Of a stretch of DNA of 64,000 bases, positions 44,898-53,691 are shown in pieces. The position numbers and the translations under genes are program-made. The notes under the pieces are model-generated. The model ran no database searches. It was not told the origin of the DNA and saw only the letters and a list, made by a program, of their open reading frames with translations. The stretch spans positions 56,183 to 120,182 of the forward strand of contig NZ_WJBU01000016.1 in the NCBI RefSeq assembly GCF_009646335.1, given 5' to 3'. The DNA is from Caenimonas koreensis DSM 17982 (GTDB lineage: Bacteria > Pseudomonadota > Gammaproteobacteria > Burkholderiales > Burkholderiaceae_C). How positions within the stretch are numbered: the stretch's first letter is position 1; each line of letters begins with the position of its first letter.

Positions 44898-46991
44898 ATG
44901 AAAGAACGACTCGCGCTTGCGCACATTTTCCCCCGGCTGGCGCTGTGGCTGGCCTGCATGGTGGTGGCCGGCGCGCCCGGCCTTGCGCAGGCCCAGCGCT
45001 CACGCGAGCCCGTCACGCTCAATTTCGTCAATGCCGAAATCGAAGCGGTGGCGCGCACGATGGCGTCCATCACCGGGCGCAACATCGTTGTCGATCCGCG
45101 CGTCAAGGGCACGATCAATCTCAGCACCGACAAGCCCGTGCCGCCGTCGGTGGCCTACAACCAGTTCCTGGCGGCCGTTCGGCTGTCGGGCTTCACGATC
45201 GTTGAATCGGGCGGCCTGCTCAAGCTCGTGCCCGAAGCCGACGCGAAGCTGCAAGGCGGCGCCGTGTCCAGTACGCCGATCGCCGGCAACCAGATCGTCA
45301 CGCAGATCTTTCGCCTGAACTACGAGCCGGCCGGCAACCTCGTGCCGATCCTGCGGCCGCTCATCAGCGCGAACAACACCATCAACGTGAACCCGGGCAA
45401 CAACTCGCTCGTGATCACCGACTACGCTGACAACCTGCAGCGCCTGGGCCGCATCATCGCGGCGCTTGATGTGACCAACGCGACCGACGTCGAAGTGATT
45501 CCGCTGCGCTACCAGCTGGCACCCGATATTGCGCCCGTGGTGCAACGCCTGCTCGACTCCAGCACGCAAGGCAACGCCGCGCCGGCCCAGGGCCAGGCCG
45601 ACACGTCTTTTCGCACCACCATCGTGGCCGAGACACGCAGCAATGCGCTGCTGATTCGCGCCGCCAATCCGGCACGCCTGGCGCTGGTGCGCTCCATCGT
45701 TGCCAAACTCGACCAGCCGGGCAGCCAGAGCCCCACCGGCAACATCTACGTGGTGTACCTGAAGAACGCCGACGCTACCAAGCTCGCCGTCACGCTGCGC
45801 GCCGCACTTGCCGCAACGGGCGGCGGCAGCGGCGGTGGTGGCAGCGTGTCGTCGAGCGCGCCTTCCGCGCCAGGCACAGCAGCAGCCAACGCCGCCACGA
45901 CACCCATCGCCGCATCTGCACAGCCTTCAACGGGCGGGCAAATCCAGGCCGACCCCTCGACCAACTCGCTGATCATCACGGCCGCCGAGCCGCAGTACCG
46001 CCAGATCCGCGCCGTGATCGACCGCCTCGACTCGCGCCGCGCGCAGGTCTATGTGGAAGGGCTCGTCGTGGAGGTGAACGCCACCAAGGTTGCCGAGTTC
46101 GGCATCCAGTGGCAGGGCCCGGTGAACAGCACGAACAACACCACGGTGGGTGTGCTCGGCACCAACTTCACGGCTGGCACGTCCAACATCCTGTCGCTGG
46201 CCACAGCGGCGTCCAGCGGCACGCTCACTTCACCCGGCGCGGGCATCAACTTCGCCACGGCAACCAAGGTCGCGGGCCGCTACCTGCTCTCGTCGCTGGC
46301 GCACTTCCTGCAGACCAACGGCGACGGCAACGTGCTGTCCACACCCAACCTGCTCACGCTTGATAACGAAGAAGCCAAGATCGTCGTCGGCCAGAACGTG
46401 CCGTTCGTCACCGGCCAGTACACCAACGCCAACTCGGGCACGAATGGCTCGGTCAACCCGTTCCAGACCATCGAGCGCAAAGACGTCGGCCTCACGCTGC
46501 GCATCAAGCCGCAGATCAGCGAGAACGGCACCGTCAAGCTGCAGATCTTCCAGGAAGTCTCGAGCGTCGACCAGTCGTCGCGCACCTCGGCTTCGGGCCT
46601 CATCACCAACAAGAGTTCGATCGAATCGAACGTCCTGGTCGATGACGGCGCGATCGTCGTGCTCGGCGGCCTGTTGAAAGACAGCTACTCGGAAGGCAAG
46701 GACCAGGTGCCGGTGCTCGGCGACGTGCCGTTCTTCGGCAACCTGTTCAAGAGCCAGCAGCGCAACCGCGAGAAGACCAACCTGATGGTGTTCCTGCGCC
46801 CTGTCGTCGTGCGCGACGCTGCACAGAGCGAAGCGCTCTCGCTGGACCGCTACGACATGATGCGCGCCGTGACCGAGCAGGCCCAGCCGACTCGCAGCCT
46901 CATCACGCCGATCAACGACTCGCCCGCGCTCGCGCCGATTGCACCGGGCGCGCAGCCACGCGGCTCCGTTCCCGCGCCGCTGGGGCGTTGA
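44898..46991 (+). CDS. gspD: Type II secretion outer-membrane secretin GspD
   Basis: 697 residues with a signal peptide ending near AQAQR. N0 begins VTLNFVNAEIEAVARTMASI; the N1-N3 repeats follow (NIVVDPRVKGTINLST, NSLVITDYADNLQRLGRIIA, NALLIRAANPARLALVRSIV), then a Gly/Ser-rich insert at about 306-345, NSLIITAAEPQYRQIRAVID and the secretin barrel with VLSTPNLLTLDNEEAKIVVG and VPVLGDVPFFGNLFKS. It forms the multimeric exit channel. No pilotin gene is nearby. Confidence 0.97.
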   Translation: MKERLALAHIFPRLALWLACMVVAGAPGLAQAQRSREPVTLNFVNAEIEAVARTMASITGRNIVVDPRVKGTINLSTDKPVPPSVAYNQFLAAVRLSGFTIVESGGLLKLVPEADAKLQGGAVSSTPIAGNQIVTQIFRLNYEPAGNLVPILRPLISANNTINVNPGNNSLVITDYADNLQRLGRIIAALDVTNATDVEVIPLRYQLAPDIAPVVQRLLDSSTQGNAAPAQGQADTSFRTTIVAETRSNALLIRAANPARLALVRSIVAKLDQPGSQSPTGNIYVVYLKNADATKLAVTLRAALAATGGGSGGGGSVSSSAPSAPGTAAANAATTPIAASAQPSTGGQIQADPSTNSLIITAAEPQYRQIRAVIDRLDSRRAQVYVEGLVVEVNATKVAEFGIQWQGPVNSTNNTTVGVLGTNFTAGTSNILSLATAASSGTLTSPGAGINFATATKVAGRYLLSSLAHFLQTNGDGNVLSTPNLLTLDNEEAKIVVGQNVPFVTGQYTNANSGTNGSVNPFQTIERKDVGLTLRIKPQISENGTVKLQIFQEVSSVDQSSRTSASGLITNKSSIESNVLVDDGAIVVLGGLLKDSYSEGKDQVPVLGDVPFFGNLFKSQQRNREKTNLMVFLRPVVVRDAAQSEALSLDRYDMMRAVTEQAQPTRSLITPINDSPALAPIAPGAQPRGSVPAPLGR

Positions 46992-46995
46992 AGCC

Positions 46996-48408
46996 GTGCG
47001 TTACCCGCTGCCTTACGCGTTCGCGCGCGGCCACCAGTTGCTATTGGAAGAAGACGGCGACACGCTGACGCTGTGGCACGGCACCGCGCCTGCCAAGCCG
47101 GCGCTCAGTGAAGTGATGCGCAAGTACCCGGTGCGCTCGCTGCAAGCACTTGACGCCACGGCGCTGGCGCAGCGCATCAGCGCGGCCTATGCGCAAGGCG
47201 AATCCAGCGCCGCCACCGTCGTGAGCGAAGTGCAGAACGACGCCGACCTCTCGCGCATGATGCAAGACCTGCCCGCCGTGGAAGACCTGCTGGAGACGAG
47301 CGACGACGCGCCCATCATCCGCATGTTGAACGCGCTGCTCACGCAGGCCGCGCGCGATGGCGCGAGCGACATCCACATCGAGCCGTACGAGCGCCATTCA
47401 AGCGTGCGATTCCGCGTGGATGGCACGCTGCGCGAAGTGGTGCAGCCCAATCGCGCGCTGCACGCCGCGCTTATCTCGCGCCTGAAGATCATGGCCGAGC
47501 TCGACATCTCGGAAAAGCGATTGCCGCAAGACGGCCGCATCTCGCTGCGCATCGGCACGCGCGCTGTGGACGTGCGCGTTTCCACACTGCCCAGCGCGCA
47601 CGGCGAACGCGCCGTGCTTCGCTTGCTGGACAAGAGCGACTCGCGCATCAGCCTCGAATCCGTCGGCATGACGGGTGAGGCGCTGCGCCGTTTTGTGGAG
47701 TTGATTTCGCAGCCGCACGGCATCATCCTCGTGACCGGGCCCACAGGCTCGGGCAAGACGACGACGCTGTACGCGGGCCTCTCCCGGCTCGATGCGGGCA
47801 GCAGCAACATCATGACGGTCGAAGACCCGATCGAATATGAGCTGCCCGGCATTGGCCAGACGCAGGTCAACGCCAAGATCGATCTCGATTTCGCAAAGGC
47901 CCTGCGCGCCATCCTGCGGCAAGACCCCGACATCATCATGATCGGCGAGATCCGCGATTTCGAGACGGCGCAGATCGCCATCCAGGCGTCGCTCACCGGC
48001 CACCTCGTGCTGGCCACCGTGCACACGAACGATGCCGCCAGCACTGTCACGCGCCTGACCGACATGGGCGTCGAGCCCTTCCTTTTGAGCTCGTCAATCC
48101 TCGGCGTGCTGGCCCAGCGGCTGGTGCGCAAGCTGTGCGTGCACTGCCGCGTGCCGGGCGATGGCGCTTGGTCACCGCGCGGTTGCGCGGAGTGCGGCCA
48201 CACGGGCTACCAGGGCCGCACGGGGGTGTTCGAGCTGATGGTCGCGACCGACGAAATCCGCGCGCTGATCCACAACCGCGCCGCTGAAGCCGACATCCGG
48301 CAGGCAGCGCTGCAAGGCGGCATGACGCTCATGCGCGACGACGGCGAGCGGCTGGTGCGTGAAGGCATCACGTCGCGCGAAGAGCTCGTGCGCGTCACGC
48401 GCGAGTAA
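46996..48408 (+). CDS. gspE: Type II secretion system ATPase GspE
   Basis: 470 residues from a GTG at 46996, four bases after the gspD stop; an in-frame ATG would lie well inside gspD. Walker A GPTGSGKTTTLYAG is near residue 248, followed by the Asp box, Walker B IMIGEIRDFETAQIA near 313 and the His box. A compact four-cysteine zinc site CVHC...CAEC (about residues 381-400) has only 14-15 residues between pairs, against about 29 in many GspE proteins. It powers pseudopilus assembly. Confidence 0.95.
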   Translation: MRYPLPYAFARGHQLLLEEDGDTLTLWHGTAPAKPALSEVMRKYPVRSLQALDATALAQRISAAYAQGESSAATVVSEVQNDADLSRMMQDLPAVEDLLETSDDAPIIRMLNALLTQAARDGASDIHIEPYERHSSVRFRVDGTLREVVQPNRALHAALISRLKIMAELDISEKRLPQDGRISLRIGTRAVDVRVSTLPSAHGERAVLRLLDKSDSRISLESVGMTGEALRRFVELISQPHGIILVTGPTGSGKTTTLYAGLSRLDAGSSNIMTVEDPIEYELPGIGQTQVNAKIDLDFAKALRAILRQDPDIIMIGEIRDFETAQIAIQASLTGHLVLATVHTNDAASTVTRLTDMGVEPFLLSSSILGVLAQRLVRKLCVHCRVPGDGAWSPRGCAECGHTGYQGRTGVFELMVATDEIRALIHNRAAEADIRQAALQGGMTLMRDDGERLVREGITSREELVRVTRE

Positions 48409-48435
48409 CACCGCAACCTGCGGGTGCAGCGGCAC

Positions 48436-49296
48436 CTAGTCGTCCTGCCGCTTCTTCGGATCGAGCGCGATCTCGAAGACGAGACTCGCGGTCGTGCGCA
48501 GGCGCAAACCTGCACCAATCAGCTTGTCGCGGCTCACGTTGACTTTGAAAGCAGGCAGCGGCACTTGCGGATTGGCTCCCAGCTGGCGCACCCGGCTCGT
48601 GACTTGGTCCATGATCGACTGGCGCGTTTCCTGCGGCAGCATCTGCGCCTTGCTCGCTGGGTCTGATGCGTAGGCCTTGATGTCGCGGTAGGCATTGATG
48701 ATCGCCCATTGCAGGCGCATGTCCTTGTTGTCATGGTGCAGGACACGCAGATGGTCCCCATGCGAAATAGCCGAGACGAACGCAAGCGGATAGTTCTGCT
48801 CGTGCAGGCCGGACGCGCCCAGCCGCTGATACAGGTCAGCGTCCTCGCCGCCCCAGCCCCGGAACACTTCGTCGAAGCCGCCGAGTTGCTCGAAGCTCGC
48901 GCGCGTGCACAGGAATGTGCCCCAGGTCTCGCGGTCGCGCGTGCCGTCGGGCAGTCGCGCCGCACGCCAGTACGCATCGGTGCGCAAATGATCGCGCAGC
49001 CAGGCGAGCCAGCCAGGCGCGGTCCTCACATCAGCATCGATGAAGCAAAGCCAGTCACTCGTACTGGCAGCGGCGCCCGCGTTGCGCGCGCGCGCCGCAC
49101 AAAAGCCCGGATCGTCGTCCATGCGAACGACCTTCACACCGGGGAAATGCGCCTGCACCCACGCGCCAGACTGCTGGGGGCAGCCGTAGTCAACGAAGAT
49201 GATTTCGTCGGGCGCCTGCGCGACCATCATCGGCAGCGTCTGCTGCACGTGCATCAGCCGGCTTTTGCAGGTAGTGATGAACGCGATGGAGGTCAA
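48436..49296 (-). CDS. Glycosyltransferase, family 2 with galactosyltransferase-type C-terminal domain
   Basis: 286 residues, probably starting at the TTG 49296 because the fold begins at once (TSIAFITTCKSRLMHVQQTL) and no ATG is usable. Nucleotide-sugar site SDWLCFIDADVRTAPGW holds the D-A-D metal motif; GGFDEVFRGWGGEDADLYQR is the acceptor-side motif of galactosyltransferase-like enzymes. It is a paralogue of the enzyme at 56460, sharing the CK-x-RL-x-H-x-x-QTLP opening. Substrates unknown. A strong hairpin stands directly before the start. Confidence 0.88.
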   Translation of the reverse strand: MTSIAFITTCKSRLMHVQQTLPMMVAQAPDEIIFVDYGCPQQSGAWVQAHFPGVKVVRMDDDPGFCAARARNAGAAASTSDWLCFIDADVRTAPGWLAWLRDHLRTDAYWRAARLPDGTRDRETWGTFLCTRASFEQLGGFDEVFRGWGGEDADLYQRLGASGLHEQNYPLAFVSAISHGDHLRVLHHDNKDMRLQWAIINAYRDIKAYASDPASKAQMLPQETRQSIMDQVTSRVRQLGANPQVPLPAFKVNVSRDKLIGAGLRLRTTASLVFEIALDPKKRQDD

Positions 49297-49298
49297 GG

Positions 49299-49326
49299 CA
49301 TTGAGGGCAACTGAATGCCCTCAATG
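49299..49326 (-). repeat. Perfect 11-bp inverted repeat before the glycosyltransferase start
   Basis: CATTGAGGGCA and TGCCCTCAATG with a 6-base loop, ending 2 bases from the TTG start. No T run follows. It would mask the ribosome site or end the upstream DUF4148 transcript. Confidence 0.6.
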
Positions 49327-49346
49327 TAGCGCACCGGCGCGCCGAT

Positions 49347-49643
49347 TTACATCGAGCCGAGTTCGCCGCGCGAGGTTGTGCCGTTGCGCGATGCCATCAG
49401 GGCTTGCGCACGCACGGCGTCGCGGCTGAGATCCGACTTGGCTGCATTCATGTAGCCCGTGCCGCCTTCAGTGATCTTCAGCGGCATGCGCGCTTCGGCT
49501 TTCACCTGTGCGACAGACACCGTCGAGACGACGGGGGCGCGAACGTTCTCGGGTGCGTTGTCGCCTTCGCCGTTCGCGTGGGCGGCCAGCGAAGTCAGTG
49601 CCGTGATCGCAGAGATGGCGATGAAGCGTGTGGTGGTGTTCAT
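49347..49643 (-). CDS. DUF4148-type small exported protein
   Basis: 98 residues from the ATG at 49643, with AAGGAAA before it. Signal peptide MNTTTRFIAISAITALTSLA ends at AHA. The mature part has VSTVSVAQVKAEARMPLKIT and LSRDAVRAQALMASRNGTTS, the DUF4148 pattern (VRAEL-like repeats) common in Burkholderiales. Periplasmic or secreted; function unknown. Confidence 0.75.
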   Translation of the reverse strand: MNTTTRFIAISAITALTSLAAHANGEGDNAPENVRAPVVSTVSVAQVKAEARMPLKITEGGTGYMNAAKSDLSRDAVRAQALMASRNGTTSRGELGSM

Positions 49644-49933
49644 GATCAAAGTTTCCTTGTGTGTTGAAGTACAAGGGATACGCGTGCACAGCACCGGGTG
49701 GATGTCGCATCACTCGCATATCTGTGAATTTGTGTGCACCTGCGCGCGTTGCGGCCCCAAGAGGTAGTGCTGTCCCACAAGGCCAGCGCGCCAGGGACTA
49801 CGCCACCAAGCTCAACAAGCGCCTAACTTGGTGCCACCTGAAGTCGTCCGGCAAGCCTGTCGCCCGCAAACAAGTCTTGTATTACCGGTCGTGCCGCTCT
49901 TCAGCAGGTGCCCGGGCTCCAGAAAGATTCCCC

Positions 49934-50836
49934 ATGGCTACCTATAAATATGGCGTTCCGCCATTCATGACCAACATCTTCACGTCGCCCTTTGCCGGCA
50001 CCGACGACGCCATCAGCGCACTCACTGCGGCTGATTTCACGATCAACGGCAATGGCGGCAACGACATCGTCTCCACCGCCAGCGGCAACGACACCATCAC
50101 GACAGCCGCAGGCAACGACACGATCAAAGCTGGCGACGGCAACAACACAGTGTCGGCAGGCGCAGGCGCCAACAACGTCATCACCGGCACGGGGAACGAC
50201 ACCATCACCACCGGCGCCGGTGTGGACGTGATCAAGGCGGGTGACGGCAACAACACGGTCAATGCAGGCGACGGCAAGAACACCGTGCTGACCGGCAGCG
50301 GCAACGACACCATCACCACCGGCGCGGGCATCGACAAGATCCAGGCAGGCGCGGGCGACGACATCATCGTCAGCGGTGGCGGCAACGACACCATCGATGC
50401 GGGTGCGGGCGACGACAGCGTGAATGCAGGCATGGGCAATGACACCATCACTGCCGGCGCGGGCACCGATTCGCTGATCGGCGGCGGCGGTCACGACACA
50501 TTCCTGTATCGCAGCCTGTCGGACGCCCTGCTCGGCCACGACACCATCTCCGACTTCAGCACGGCGAACCCTGCGATGGCCGGCGAAGGCGACGCTCTGA
50601 AACTCAACGGCCTTGTGAATGACTTCGACGGCATGTTCGGCAAGGCGACACTCGCCAAACTCGTGGCAAGCGGTCACCTGAGCTTTTCCGGCGACAGCGA
50701 AAACACTGTGCTCAGCTTCGACAGCAACGGCGACGCGGCGGGTGGCCATGTGGGCGTGCTGGTGAACCTGACCGGCGTTGCATTCACTACCGAAGGCGAC
50801 GCGGTCAACGCATTCGCCGACAACATCCTCGTGTGA
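49934..50836 (+). CDS. RTX-repeat calcium-binding protein, probable type I secretion substrate
   Basis: 300 residues from the ATG at 49934. Residues about 38-190 are tandem glycine/aspartate nonapeptides of the G-N-D-T-I-T-T-G/A-A and G-D-G-N-N-T-V type, which fold into a calcium-binding beta roll. GGGGHDTFLYRSLSDALLGH and the last 110 residues resemble the C-terminal secretion region of repeats-in-toxin proteins. There is no enzymatic domain and no signal peptide. No ABC/MFP/TolC genes are near. The 290 bp before it shows no ORF, only a weak promoter-like region. Confidence 0.85.
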   Translation: MATYKYGVPPFMTNIFTSPFAGTDDAISALTAADFTINGNGGNDIVSTASGNDTITTAAGNDTIKAGDGNNTVSAGAGANNVITGTGNDTITTGAGVDVIKAGDGNNTVNAGDGKNTVLTGSGNDTITTGAGIDKIQAGAGDDIIVSGGGNDTIDAGAGDDSVNAGMGNDTITAGAGTDSLIGGGGHDTFLYRSLSDALLGHDTISDFSTANPAMAGEGDALKLNGLVNDFDGMFGKATLAKLVASGHLSFSGDSENTVLSFDSNGDAAGGHVGVLVNLTGVAFTTEGDAVNAFADNILV

Positions 50837-50896
50837 CGATGATCAGTTGAGCGTGCAGGGCGCGGCGCTGTACGTGAGCGGTGCGCCCGCCCCACG

Positions 50897-51469
50897 CTAC
50901 TTCGCGCTGGTCTGCATCCACCAGTTCGGACTGGCGGCCAGCACATCACCTGATTCGAAAATTGCGTTGGCCGCCAACAGCGAGGCCACGCCCGCCGCCG
51001 TATCAATGCGGAACCAGTTCTTGCCAAAGTCCATGGGACGCGCCGCGGTGAACCCGTGCGCGGCGACCCACGCGTCGACCTGCTCGCGCGTCCAGTCGGG
51101 CTTGAACTTCACCAGCACGCCACCAGGCAACGCCATCAGCCGGCCGCCCGCTGTCGCGCCGCGTGCGAACACTGGCGACAACGCCTTGGCAGCGGGCGCG
51201 GCCTGCGCATCCGTTGACGACGCAGGAAGCCTGTAGATGCGCGCAACGCTGTCGCCCGCAACAGCAGTCAGCCCGGAGGCGAGCCTGGCTTGCGCGCCGC
51301 TGCTCGAGCGGGAGAAATCTGCAGCCAGGCTGGGCACCTGGCTGAGCGCAACCTTCTGCGCGCCGTCGTAGTAGTAACTGGTGTCGCTGGCCACCGCGAC
51401 GCCTGCCGCAAGCCCAAAGGCCGTCGCAACCAGGGACCGGACGATTCGAAAGAGGTGTGTTGTGATCAT
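50897..51469 (-). CDS. Exported stand-alone subtilase prodomain-like protein
   Basis: 190 residues, GGAG six bases before the ATG. Signal peptide ends near VAVAS. The C-terminal 75 residues, GGVLVKFKPDWTREQVDAWV then TAARPMDFGKNWFRID and a final SGDVLAASPNWW, have the pattern of fervidolysin-type subtilase propeptides (a strand, a helix, and the ending V-x-x-A-x-PN). No protease domain follows. It lies 16 bases downstream of a secreted subtilase gene on the same strand, so it may be its inhibitor or folding helper. Family assignment rests on pattern only. Confidence 0.6.
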   Translation of the reverse strand: MITTHLFRIVRSLVATAFGLAAGVAVASDTSYYYDGAQKVALSQVPSLAADFSRSSSGAQARLASGLTAVAGDSVARIYRLPASSTDAQAAPAAKALSPVFARGATAGGRLMALPGGVLVKFKPDWTREQVDAWVAAHGFTAARPMDFGKNWFRIDTAAGVASLLAANAIFESGDVLAASPNWWMQTSAK

Positions 51470-51485
51470 GATGGGCTCCGGTGCT

Positions 51486-53453
51486 TCAGTGGCCGTAGGC
51501 CTTGATGGACCATGCGGTCAAGGTGCTGCCACTGGCCTGGTCGCCCACACGCAGCGTCCAGGTGCCATCGGCGGGCTCATCCATCAGGCGCACGACACCG
51601 AAGCGGAACCCGCCCTGCAGCGAATTTCCGCAGGCCACCGTCTTCGGATTGCTCGAATCACTCAGGTCCCTGCACTGGTGCGGCGTGGTGAGCGTGCTGA
51701 CGGTTCCCGACGGGCTGGTGAGTGTGATGTCCGCCGTGCCGAAGTCAGGCAGGTTGGCATCGACCGTGACATCGACGAACTCCAGCTTGCTGATGCCCGA
51801 GCCGCCCAATGCAACCGTGCTGACCAGGGGCGTTGCAGTTGATCCAATGAGCGCGGGTGCGGCCTGCGCAGCCGTTGCAGTCTTTTGCGCCGGCAGGTTG
51901 ACCCATGTGCCTGCCGCCGCCACCGCAGCAGTCGCATCGGCAGCGCCAAAACCATATTCGTGATTGACGCCCAGGCCACCGCCATTGGTGACCCAGCCCG
52001 GACTCGTGGGATCGTTCTTGCGAGCAGTGCGCGCCAGAATCGCGCGAACATCGCGCCAGCCCAGCGCGGGGTTCATCTCAAGCAGCAGCGCAGTGATGCC
52101 GGCGACCTCCGGCGTTGCTGACGAAGTGCCATTGATGCAGCGTGTGTAGTTGGGCTGGCCCTGATAGTCGGTGTAGGGCTCTGCATTCTGGGAAGTCGCG
52201 CCGTTGTTGTAACCCGCGGCGCCCATGATGTCGGCGGAAGTCATGGTGTGGGTATCGCACGATTCGCCGCCGTATCCCATCACCAGGATATTGGAGCCCG
52301 GCTCGGAATACGACGAGCGCTTGCCCTGGTCGTTGAGCGAGCCGATGGCAAAGACGCCCTGGTAGTTGGCCTGGCCGTCATGGTCGGATCGATCAGACGG
52401 CGCGCCATTGCCGGCTGCCCAGGTGTAGATGACGCCCTTGCCGCCGCGACCTGATGTCGTGCCGGTGTCGATCGCATCGCGCCACGCCTGCCCGGACGCG
52501 AATGCCTGGCCAGTGCCATCCGGCGCGCCATAGCTGTTGGTGTAGATGTGGTTGTCGGCCAGGTCCTTGACCACGGCGCCGGCACCGAACTGGTCGATGT
52601 TGGCCGCCAGCAGGTTGTAGCCAACCACGCTCGCATTGAAAGCCACGCCCGTCACGCCGATGCCGTTTTGCCCTTGCGCTGCGGCGAGCGCTCCGCACGA
52701 TGTGCCATGGCTGCCCGTTGCCGACGATGGGTCGCCGTAAGCGTCGACACGATAGTCCCAGCTCTTGCCGGGGACAACCTTGAAGTCTTCGTGAGTGATG
52801 TCCAGCCCATCGTCCACCACGGCGATGCGAATGCCCGTGCCGGTGACGTAGTTCCAGGCCATTGTCGTGCGCAGGTCTTCGCCGGCAAGCCCCGGCGTGC
52901 CATTGGGGCCAGCCTGCCCCGTGTTCAGCAAGTGCCACTGGTCGCCGAACAACGGGTCATTGGGAATCATGGGGCCCACGGGTGCCGCGCTGCCGACACT
53001 CACCAGGCCGGTCACGCTGATGACGATATTGGTGTACGTCGTGTCGCCGACCTGCACCTTGGGCAGCGTCGCCCGGAAAGTCCCCGGGTCGAATGAGTTG
53101 TAGCTGGTCCGCGGGGCATCCAGTCCGCCCGCCAGCAGCTGGCCCCACGTCACGACAACGTCGTTGTATCGCATGCCGTTCAACACGATGGAGCCGACGG
53201 TCACGCGGTCGGGCGTCGTCAGGCTGAAGGTGGTGGGCGGCAGCACGGTGGGTGTGGTCGCCGCCGGCGACGCAAGGGGGCCGGCTGATCTCGCAAGCGG
53301 CACTGCAGCATGGGGGCTGGCGCTTGGCGAGGCAGATGCAGTTGGGCTGGAAGACTCATCGCCACCGCCGCATGCGGCGAGCACCGCCGCCGCGAGCACG
53401 GCGGGCCACTGGGCGCGCGCGAGGCCAAAGACACTGAATCCAGCGTGATGCAT
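51486..53453 (-). CDS. Kexin-like S8 serine protease with C-terminal P-domain, probable lipoprotein precursor
   Basis: 655 residues, AAGGAA before the ATG. The export signal ends in a lipobox-like VLAAC with Cys28, then a Ser/Pro/Ala-rich linker (30-75) and a short prodomain. Catalytic residues are Asp214 (AVVDDGLDI), His249 (GSHGTSCG) and Ser444 (NGTSSATPEVAG), with oxyanion Asn349. VVDDGLD and the end domain (LEFVDVTVDANLPDFGTADI, DEPADGTWTLRVGDQ, about 550-655) mark the proprotein-convertase subgroup. It is a plausible type II secretion substrate, since the gsp locus is 3 kb away. Confidence 0.93.
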   Translation of the reverse strand: MHHAGFSVFGLARAQWPAVLAAAVLAACGGGDESSSPTASASPSASPHAAVPLARSAGPLASPAATTPTVLPPTTFSLTTPDRVTVGSIVLNGMRYNDVVVTWGQLLAGGLDAPRTSYNSFDPGTFRATLPKVQVGDTTYTNIVISVTGLVSVGSAAPVGPMIPNDPLFGDQWHLLNTGQAGPNGTPGLAGEDLRTTMAWNYVTGTGIRIAVVDDGLDITHEDFKVVPGKSWDYRVDAYGDPSSATGSHGTSCGALAAAQGQNGIGVTGVAFNASVVGYNLLAANIDQFGAGAVVKDLADNHIYTNSYGAPDGTGQAFASGQAWRDAIDTGTTSGRGGKGVIYTWAAGNGAPSDRSDHDGQANYQGVFAIGSLNDQGKRSSYSEPGSNILVMGYGGESCDTHTMTSADIMGAAGYNNGATSQNAEPYTDYQGQPNYTRCINGTSSATPEVAGITALLLEMNPALGWRDVRAILARTARKNDPTSPGWVTNGGGLGVNHEYGFGAADATAAVAAAGTWVNLPAQKTATAAQAAPALIGSTATPLVSTVALGGSGISKLEFVDVTVDANLPDFGTADITLTSPSGTVSTLTTPHQCRDLSDSSNPKTVACGNSLQGGFRFGVVRLMDEPADGTWTLRVGDQASGSTLTAWSIKAYGH

Positions 53454-53614
53454 GCGAGTTCCTTTATTGCTCTTGCCCGTGCGGCCTCGAAGAAGCCGCG
53501 GAAAAAGTGCAGTCGCGAACTCAAACTGCTACGCCAGCAACCACGCTAACACGCCAGCCGGTGCTGAGCAATAGATCGCGTGAAATTCACTCGCTGGGTT
53601 CTGGCTCAAGCTCG

Positions 53615-53691
53615 ACTGAGCACTGCGCTCAGTGCGCTCGCTCCGCTCAGTGCGGCTGCAACTGCGCCTGCAACTGCGCCTGCAACTTCGC
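53615..53691. repeat. Short repeat cluster at the 3' end of the truncated pfpI gene
   Basis: Hairpin ACTGAGC-ACTGC-GCTCAGT (53615-53633), direct repeat GCTCAGTGCG (53627-53636 and 53645-53654), and three head-to-tail copies of the 12-mer CTGCAACTGCGC (53656-53691, third copy with one change). The last encodes the LQAQ repeats at the end of the reading frame. Confidence 0.7.

Noticed and set aside
50041..50480. CRISPR-like tandem repeats
   Set aside because: The repeats are in frame and encode RTX nonapeptides; spacing is not that of repeat-spacer arrays.
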